Origin: Actinoallomurus oryzae
GTDB lineage: Bacteria > Actinomycetota > Actinomycetes > Streptosporangiales > Streptosporangiaceae
Direction of reading: 5' to 3'
DNA length: 64,000 nucleotides
Assembly: GCF_039541955.1 (NCBI RefSeq)
Contig: NZ_BAABHF010000035.1
Span: 124,001-188,000 of the forward strand
Part shown: piece after piece, positions 58,938 to 64,000 of the stretch
Numbering within the stretch: the first letter of the stretch is position 1
Layout: every line of letters begins with the position of its first letter
Notes under the pieces: model-generated
What the model saw: the letters and a program-made list of their open reading frames with translations, nothing else
What the model was told of the DNA's origin: nothing
Databases searched by the model: none
Position numbers and translations under genes: made by a program

Positions 58938-61600
58938 GAAACCTCCTTCGTCGCGTAGTAGGTGATGGCACGGCCGTCGGCGAGCCGGTCGTGCTCGGCC
59001 CGCAGCCCGGGTACGGGCCCGACGAGATGGCGCAGCAGGTCCGCGAGCACCGCCCTGGCCATCGGGTCGCCCTCCCGCGCGGCCGCGAGCAGCGGGAACT
59101 GGCAGACGAGCAGCCGGCCCGGCCCGACATGCGTCTCCCCGACGACCGTGCCGGCGATCTCGTCCGGGAACGGTTTCCACATCCCGGCGATCAGGTGTTC
59201 GGGGAAGGGACCGTCGCCGAGCCGGGTCCACACCGCGTCCGGCACGATCGTCATCGGCTCGGTGGACAGGACGGTGGCCGGCGGAAGCGCCGGTACGGCC
59301 AGTTCTCCGGTCGTGAACAGGAACGGCGTCGATCCCCAGGCGGTGGCCACCTCGGTCAGCTCGGCGGGGACGGGCAGGTGCCGCGCCCGGTCCGCGTCCT
59401 GGGCCAGCACGAGAACCGGCCGCCCGGCCGACAGGGACTCCACGACCAGGGCGCCGCTGTCGGCGTCCAACGCGCCCTCCGCGACGACGAGCGGTGCCGT
59501 GTCGTCCGTGACGATCTCCGCACCGGCCAGGCCGTCGGCGGAACCGGCGAGCCGGACCGCCACCCGCGCGGGTTCGGCCGACACCACGTGCAGCGGATAG
59601 CGGTTGACCGCGGTGACGCCGTCGCCGGTCAGCCGTACGGTCAGCTCGTGCGTCCCGGTCACCTCCGGGGCCGGCACGCGGACCGTCGCCAGCTCCGACG
59701 CGGTGTGGGCGGGCACGTCCACCGGTCCGTACCGGACCGTGCGGCCGCGCAGGCCGGCCTCGATCGTCACCCCGGTCAGCGCCGGGCCGTCGTTGGCGAT
59801 GGACACCGGCAGCTCCACCGCCTCGCCCGCGGCCACCGTCCAGGAGGTCCGCGCGACGATCGGGAGCACGTCCGCGCAGGCCAGGGCGAGCTCGGCGAGG
59901 GCGGCGGGCTTGGCGTCCCGCTCCAGGCTCCACAGGCCGTTGAACTCGTGCGGCACGTCGGTCAGCTCGGTGACGCACCAGCCCGCGATGCCGTCCTGGC
60001 GGCGGAACAACTCGATCTGCAGCCGGTCGGCGAGCCCCTGGTACCGCTGGGTGCCCTCGACGAACGCCGCGACCGTACGCGGCCAGGGCGTCCGCTCGAT
60101 CGCCGCCCCGAGCACGTCGCCGTACCACCAGAACGGCGCGTTCTCACGCGGCTCCAGCGACGGCAGCCCCCAGTCGCCGAACTCGCTCATCAGGAACGGG
60201 CGCGGCGAGGCCGCCCACGGGGCGGTCTTGGCCGCCAGCTCGGTCAGGTACGCCGTCGACAGCCGCCCGTACCAGTGCGCGGTCAGGATTGGGCTGGCGA
60301 ACACCCGGTCGGGGTCGGGGTCGACCCAGTCGTTCTCGATCACCGGCCGCGTGGGGTCGGCCGCCGTGACCGCCGCGTACATGCGCCGCGCGAACCCCTC
60401 GTACCCCTCGCTCGCCCGCGAGGGTCCGTGTTCGAGGCCGAGCTCGTTCATCGCCGACCAGAGCACGACGCTCGGGTGGTTCCGGTCGCGGCGGACCTGC
60501 TCGGTGGCCGCCGCGGCGCAACGGTCGGCGACCTCGCCGGCCGTGCCGAGCTCGGCGTGGGCGATCGGCTCGGCGACCGGGATGTCGCAGTGCACCAGCA
60601 TGCCCAGCTCGTCGCACACGTCGAGGTAGACCGGGTCGAACGCCTTGATGTGCAGCCGCAGCGTGTTCAGGCCGAGGTGCTTGGCCGCGGCGACCTCGGC
60701 CACGATCGCGTCGCGGCCGGGCTCGGCGTACAGGGTGCCGGCGTAGAAGCCCTGGACCAGCGCGCTGCGCATCCGGTACGGCTCCCCGTTCAGCAGGAGC
60801 CGGTCGCCCTCCACCGCGATCGTCCGCAGTCCGAACCGCGTCGTGCGCGTGTCGCTGACCTCCTCGCCGACGGCGACCGTGACCTCCGCCTCGTGCAGCA
60901 CCGGCGACTCGGGCGCCCAGAGTGCCGCGCCCGACGTACCGAAGGCGAGCACCGCGCGGCCGTGGCCGCCCGGCGGCAGCAGGACCTCCGCCTCCCGCGC
61001 GTCGCGGGGCACACCGGCGCGTACGCGTGCGGTCACGGTGTCCGCCGACCGGTTGGACAGCTCGACGGCGACGGTCAGGTCCGCCGGGTCGCCGTTCACG
61101 AACACGTCGTCGATGGCGACCGGCCCGTGGCGGCGCAGGGTGACCGGCTGCCAGATGCCGCCGTAGGTCAGGTAGAGGCTGGGCGGGCTGGGGAAGGCGT
61201 GGTTGGCCCAGCCCTGCTTGCCGTGCGCGGTACGCGGGTGCTCCGGGTCGTCCAGGGCGTGGTCGGTGACGCGGACGGCGAGGACGTTCTCCCCGGCGAC
61301 CAGCGCGCCGCCGGGATCGATCTCGAACGGCGTGAACGCGCCGACGTGGCCGCCCAGGGCGACGCCGTTGAGGTACACCTCGGCGACGTCCATGACCGCG
61401 CCGAACCTCAGGGTCCACCGGCCGGACGGGTCCGCGCAGTCGAACGCGCGCCGGTACCACACCACCCCGTCGAGGGCCGGATCGACCTCGGCCTCCCAGA
61501 GCCCGGGCACGGTGACGGGCCGCGACGGGGCGTCGGCCAGCCCGGCGATCCCCGGGTCGCCGACGATGAGGTCCCAGGTGCCGTCCAGGGTGAGATGCAT
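58934..61600 (-). CDS. Glycoside hydrolase family 2, probable beta-galactosidase
   Basis: 888 aa. N-terminal sugar-binding domain (about 1-165: RPVTVPGLWEAEVDPALDGV, YLNGVALGGHVGAFTPFEID), Ig-like domain (about 170-265), then a TIM barrel with acid/base Glu in VVLWSAMNELGLEHG and nucleophile in FLMSEFGDWGLPS, and a long C-terminal region with a nucleotide-fold-like part. Cytosolic by lack of signal peptide. AAGGA precedes ATG 61600. Between GH51 and galT, beta-galactosidase is more likely than mannosidase or glucuronidase. Confidence 0.9.
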   Translation of the reverse strand: MHLTLDGTWDLIVGDPGIAGLADAPSRPVTVPGLWEAEVDPALDGVVWYRRAFDCADPSGRWTLRFGAVMDVAEVYLNGVALGGHVGAFTPFEIDPGGALVAGENVLAVRVTDHALDDPEHPRTAHGKQGWANHAFPSPPSLYLTYGGIWQPVTLRRHGPVAIDDVFVNGDPADLTVAVELSNRSADTVTARVRAGVPRDAREAEVLLPPGGHGRAVLAFGTSGAALWAPESPVLHEAEVTVAVGEEVSDTRTTRFGLRTIAVEGDRLLLNGEPYRMRSALVQGFYAGTLYAEPGRDAIVAEVAAAKHLGLNTLRLHIKAFDPVYLDVCDELGMLVHCDIPVAEPIAHAELGTAGEVADRCAAAATEQVRRDRNHPSVVLWSAMNELGLEHGPSRASEGYEGFARRMYAAVTAADPTRPVIENDWVDPDPDRVFASPILTAHWYGRLSTAYLTELAAKTAPWAASPRPFLMSEFGDWGLPSLEPRENAPFWWYGDVLGAAIERTPWPRTVAAFVEGTQRYQGLADRLQIELFRRQDGIAGWCVTELTDVPHEFNGLWSLERDAKPAALAELALACADVLPIVARTSWTVAAGEAVELPVSIANDGPALTGVTIEAGLRGRTVRYGPVDVPAHTASELATVRVPAPEVTGTHELTVRLTGDGVTAVNRYPLHVVSAEPARVAVRLAGSADGLAGAEIVTDDTAPLVVAEGALDADSGALVVESLSAGRPVLVLAQDADRARHLPVPAELTEVATAWGSTPFLFTTGELAVPALPPATVLSTEPMTIVPDAVWTRLGDGPFPEHLIAGMWKPFPDEIAGTVVGETHVGPGRLLVCQFPLLAAAREGDPMARAVLADLLRHLVGPVPGLRAEHDRLADGRAITYYATKEVS

Positions 61601-61622
61601 CGTTTTCCTTCGGAAGGTGGGC

Positions 61623-63107
61623 TCAGACGGTGAGCCGGATGACGTTCCAGGACACCGGCGGCAGCTCCACGAGCAGCGGCTCCCCGGCCCGCACCGGGAC
61701 CTCGCCACGCCGGGGCGTCACCCGGCCGGGCTCGGCCGCGGTGTTGGCCGCGCCCGTGTCCGGGTCGGAGAGGACGATCCGCTCGGCGCCGCGCACGCCC
61801 GGCAGGGCGCGCAGGTCGAGGGTGAGGCCGACGGACTCCTCCGCGTCGCGGTTGACGGCGAAGACCGTGACGCCGTCGTCGTCGTGGGTCGCCACCGCGT
61901 CCACGAGCGGCACGTCGCCGTACTTGGCGGTCTCGACCCGCGGCGCGTCCAGCACGACCCGCAGCGCGTCGCCCTTCGCGTACGCCGCCGCGTGCGCGAA
62001 GGGATGGAAGATGGTCTGCCGCCAGGAGGGGCCGCCCGGCTCGGTGCGGATCGGCGCGAGGAGGTTCGCGAGCTGTGCCTGGCAGGCGACACCGACCCGG
62101 TCGGCGTGCTTGAGCAGCGAGATCAGCAGGTTCCCGACCACGACGGCGTCGGCGACGTTGAACAGGTCCTCGCTCATCCGGGGCGCCCGCTCCCAGGTGC
62201 CGCCCTCGAAGGAGTCGGTGTACCAGACGTTCCACTCGTCGAAGGAGAGCTGGATCCGCTTGGACTTGTGCAGCTTGGCCCGTACGTGGTCGGCGGTGGC
62301 GATGACGCCCTCGATGAAGGCGTCCATGTCCACCGCCGAGGCGAGGAAGCTGGGCAGGTCGCCGTCCTGGCCGTAGTAGGCGTGCAGGGAGACGTAGTCG
62401 GCCTCGTCGTAGCAGTGCTCCAGGACCGTCGCCTCCCAGCTCCCGAACGTCGGCATGTGCCCGTTCGAGCTGCCGCAGGCGACCAGTTCGATCGACGGGT
62501 CGACGAGCTTCATCGCCTTGCCGGTCTCCTGGGCGAGCCGGCCGTACTCTGTCGCGGTCTTGTGCCCGATCTGCCACGGCCCGTCCATCTCGTTGCCGAG
62601 ACACCACAGGCCGATGCCGTACGGCTCGGCCCGGCCGTTCTTCACCCGGCGGTCCGACAGGGCGGTGCCGCCGGGATGGTTGCAGTACTCCAGCAGGTCG
62701 ACGGCCTCCTGGACGCCGCGGGTGCCGAGGTTGACCGCCATCATCGGCTCGACGCCCGCGCGGTCGGCCCACGTCATGAACTCGTGCAGCCCGAACTCGT
62801 TGGTCTCCAGCGACTGCCACGCGAGGTCCAGGCGGGCCGGGCGTTCCTCGACCGGCCCGACGCCGTCCTCCCAGCGGTAGCCGGAGACGAAGTTGCCGCC
62901 CGGGTAGCGGACGACGGTGACGCCCATCTCCCGGGTGAGCGCCAGGACGTCCTCGCGCATGCCGTCGGCGTCGGCGGCCGGGTGGCCGGGCTCGTAGATG
63001 CCGGTGTACACGCAGCGCCCCATGTGCTCGACGAACGAGCCGAACAGACGGGGCCGTACCGGCCCGACGCGGAACGCGGGGTCGAGGATGAGAGTCGCGG
63101 TCTTCAT
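61623..63107 (-). CDS. Alpha-L-arabinofuranosidase, GH51
   Basis: 494 aa. GH51 landmarks: RLFGSFVEHMGRCVYTGIYE, VVRYPGGNFVSGYRWEDGVG, acid/base Glu in LWCLGNEMDGPWQIGH, nucleophile Glu in IQLSFDEWNVWY, followed by the C-terminal beta domain. No signal peptide, so it trims imported oligosaccharides in the cytosol. ATG 63107 overlaps the sugar permease stop codon (ATGA), and the gene is followed 22 bp later by the GH2 gene. Confidence 0.94.
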   Translation of the reverse strand: MKTATLILDPAFRVGPVRPRLFGSFVEHMGRCVYTGIYEPGHPAADADGMREDVLALTREMGVTVVRYPGGNFVSGYRWEDGVGPVEERPARLDLAWQSLETNEFGLHEFMTWADRAGVEPMMAVNLGTRGVQEAVDLLEYCNHPGGTALSDRRVKNGRAEPYGIGLWCLGNEMDGPWQIGHKTATEYGRLAQETGKAMKLVDPSIELVACGSSNGHMPTFGSWEATVLEHCYDEADYVSLHAYYGQDGDLPSFLASAVDMDAFIEGVIATADHVRAKLHKSKRIQLSFDEWNVWYTDSFEGGTWERAPRMSEDLFNVADAVVVGNLLISLLKHADRVGVACQAQLANLLAPIRTEPGGPSWRQTIFHPFAHAAAYAKGDALRVVLDAPRVETAKYGDVPLVDAVATHDDDGVTVFAVNRDAEESVGLTLDLRALPGVRGAERIVLSDPDTGAANTAAEPGRVTPRRGEVPVRAGEPLLVELPPVSWNVIRLTV

Positions 63108-63913
63108 TTCAGTCCCGTCGTGGCGATGCCTTGGATGAACTTGCGCTGCACGAAGAGGAACGCGATCACGATCGGCACGGTGGTGAGCGTCGCTCCGGCC
63201 ATCACCACGCCGTACTGCGACACGTGCTGTCCCATGAACAGGGCCAGCCCCGCGGGCAGGGTCTCCATCTTCGTGCTCGTGGTGAAGATCAGCGGCCACA
63301 GCAGGTCGTTCCAGTTGAACATGAAGTCGAACAGGGCGATCGTCAGCAGGGCCGGTTTGGACAGGGGAAGGATGATCCGGGCGTAGATCCGCCAGTCGCC
63401 GGCCCCGTCGATACGGGCCGCCTCATCGAGCGAGCGCGGGATGCCGAGGAAGAACTGGCGCAGGAAGAAGATCCCGAAGGCGTTCGTGGCACGAGGGATG
63501 ATCAAGCCCGGGAAGGTGTTCATCAGGCCGAGCTTGGCCACGATCTGGTAGATCGGGATCAGCGTCACCTGATACGGGATCATCAGGAAGAGGATGACCG
63601 CGACGAACAGCGCGCGCTTGCCGGGGAAGTCCAGCCGGGCCAGCGCGAACGCGGTCATCGAGTTGAACACCAGCGAGCACACGGTCACGCCGCCCGCGAA
63701 GATCACCGAGTTGAGGAACTGGCGGGCGAACGGGATCTGCCGGGTCACCTCCCGGTAGTTCTGCGTGGTGACGTGCTCGGGCAGCAGTTGTGCGGGGTTG
63801 CCGGTGATGTCCGCCTCGGGCTTGACGGAGGCGAAGACCATCCACACGACCGGCAGCAGGATCACGGCCACGGCCACCACGAGACCGGCGTAGAGGCCGA
63901 TACGACGGAGCAT
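63104..63913 (-). CDS. Sugar ABC transporter permease (MalG type)
   Basis: 269 aa with six helices: LYAGLVVAVAVILLPVVWMV first, then SVIFAGGVTVCSLVFNSMTA, VAVILFLMIPYQVTLIPIY, and the EAA loop EAARIDGAGDWRIYARIILP. Second inner-membrane component of a CUT1 oligosaccharide importer. ATG 63913 overlaps the stop of the preceding permease (TGATG). The substrate-binding protein and ATPase would be outside this window. Confidence 0.94.
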   Translation of the reverse strand: MLRRIGLYAGLVVAVAVILLPVVWMVFASVKPEADITGNPAQLLPEHVTTQNYREVTRQIPFARQFLNSVIFAGGVTVCSLVFNSMTAFALARLDFPGKRALFVAVILFLMIPYQVTLIPIYQIVAKLGLMNTFPGLIIPRATNAFGIFFLRQFFLGIPRSLDEAARIDGAGDWRIYARIILPLSKPALLTIALFDFMFNWNDLLWPLIFTTSTKMETLPAGLALFMGQHVSQYGVVMAGATLTTVPIVIAFLFVQRKFIQGIATTGLK

Positions 63914-64000
63914 CAGTACTTCACCTGCCGCCGGCCGAAGTAGAAGTTCTGCACGAGGCTGATCACGAAGACCAGGAGCACGAGCACCCACGCGACCGCC
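63913..64000 (-). CDS. Sugar ABC transporter permease (MalF type), C-terminal end only
   Basis: Partial: the last about 28 codons, reading AVAWVLVLLVFVISLVQNFY then FGRRQVKY-stop, the final helix and tail of a CUT1 MalF-type permease. Its stop overlaps the MalG start. The rest lies beyond the window. Confidence 0.8.
   Translation of the reverse strand, partial: AVAWVLVLLVFVISLVQNFYFGRRQVKY

Noticed and set aside
58991..61633. 880-codon open frame opposite the GH2 gene
   Set aside because: Shadow of the GH2 gene; composition is Arg/Gly/His/Val-rich and lacks domain motifs.

Overview
This 64 kb window is high-GC chromosomal DNA from a filamentous-type actinomycete. Evidence: GC-rich codon use throughout, many GTG starts, ATGA/GTGA start-stop overlaps, probable leaderless promoters, a helix-turn-helix/DUF397 pair, an IclR-controlled glycerol cluster, a stressosome-type operon and DosR-like dormancy genes. 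A Streptosporangiales/Thermomonosporaceae-type host is my guess from gene content, not proven. I saw no tRNA, rRNA, CRISPR array, integrase or insertion sequence.

Layout. 0-3 kb: 3' end of an RHS/YD-repeat polymorphic toxin, a decayed fragment of the neighbouring aminotransferase gene, and alaA. 3.3-9.2 kb: MacAB-like efflux genes (lipoprotein, adaptor, ATPase, permease) divergent from a NarL-type two-component pair. 9.2-10.9 kb: PCD/VOC fusion, a DUF397 protein and its HTH regulator, coupled by ATGA overlaps. 11.2-13.8 kb: TetR regulator, AurF-like di-iron oxygenase and SDR operon. 14-20.6 kb: secreted S53 protease, TetR regulator, small and secreted proteins, FAD monooxygenase, GAF protein.

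20.7-27.7 kb is the most interesting region: a DosR/DevR-like dormancy island. It carries an orphan DevR-type response regulator, two tandem universal stress proteins, an Rv1733c-family membrane protein, an Acg-family nitroreductase, a HAD protein lacking its nucleophile Asp, a PIG-L protein lacking its zinc ligands, and a V-ATPase subunit F-like protein. A shared motif, close to GGGACCTTCGGCC, occurs about eleven times in the intergenic DNA, usually 50-115 bp before a start codon. Just downstream is a 70-aa secreted peptide with a Trp/Asp/Cys tail.

28.5-35.3 kb: glycerol catabolism (glpF-glpK-glpD divergent from an IclR regulator and a second glpK), with two copies of a 13-bp operator-like element. 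35.3-41.6 kb: RsbR-RsbS-RsbT-(ATPase/phosphatase fusion)-RsbU-like operon, plus a MarR regulator and another SpoIIE-type phosphatase. 41.8-48.4 kb: VanZ protein, UBP zinc finger, FtsX/LolD-type exporter with an ArsR-type regulator and a 14-bp-periodic operator array, HAD-IB hydrolase, membrane protein and a sigma region 4-only ORF. 48.6-55.8 kb: MarR/amidohydrolase divergent pair, AraC regulator with a coupled 41-aa ORF, MscS channel, RecQ, a repeat-rich gap and a GNAT. 55.9-64 kb: regulator/aldo-keto reductase pair, free EF-Tu domain II-like protein, and a glycan operon running sugar ABC permeases, GH51 arabinofuranosidase, GH2 beta-galactosidase and galT, which fits uptake and breakdown of arabinogalactan-type glycans with galactose entering the Leloir pathway.
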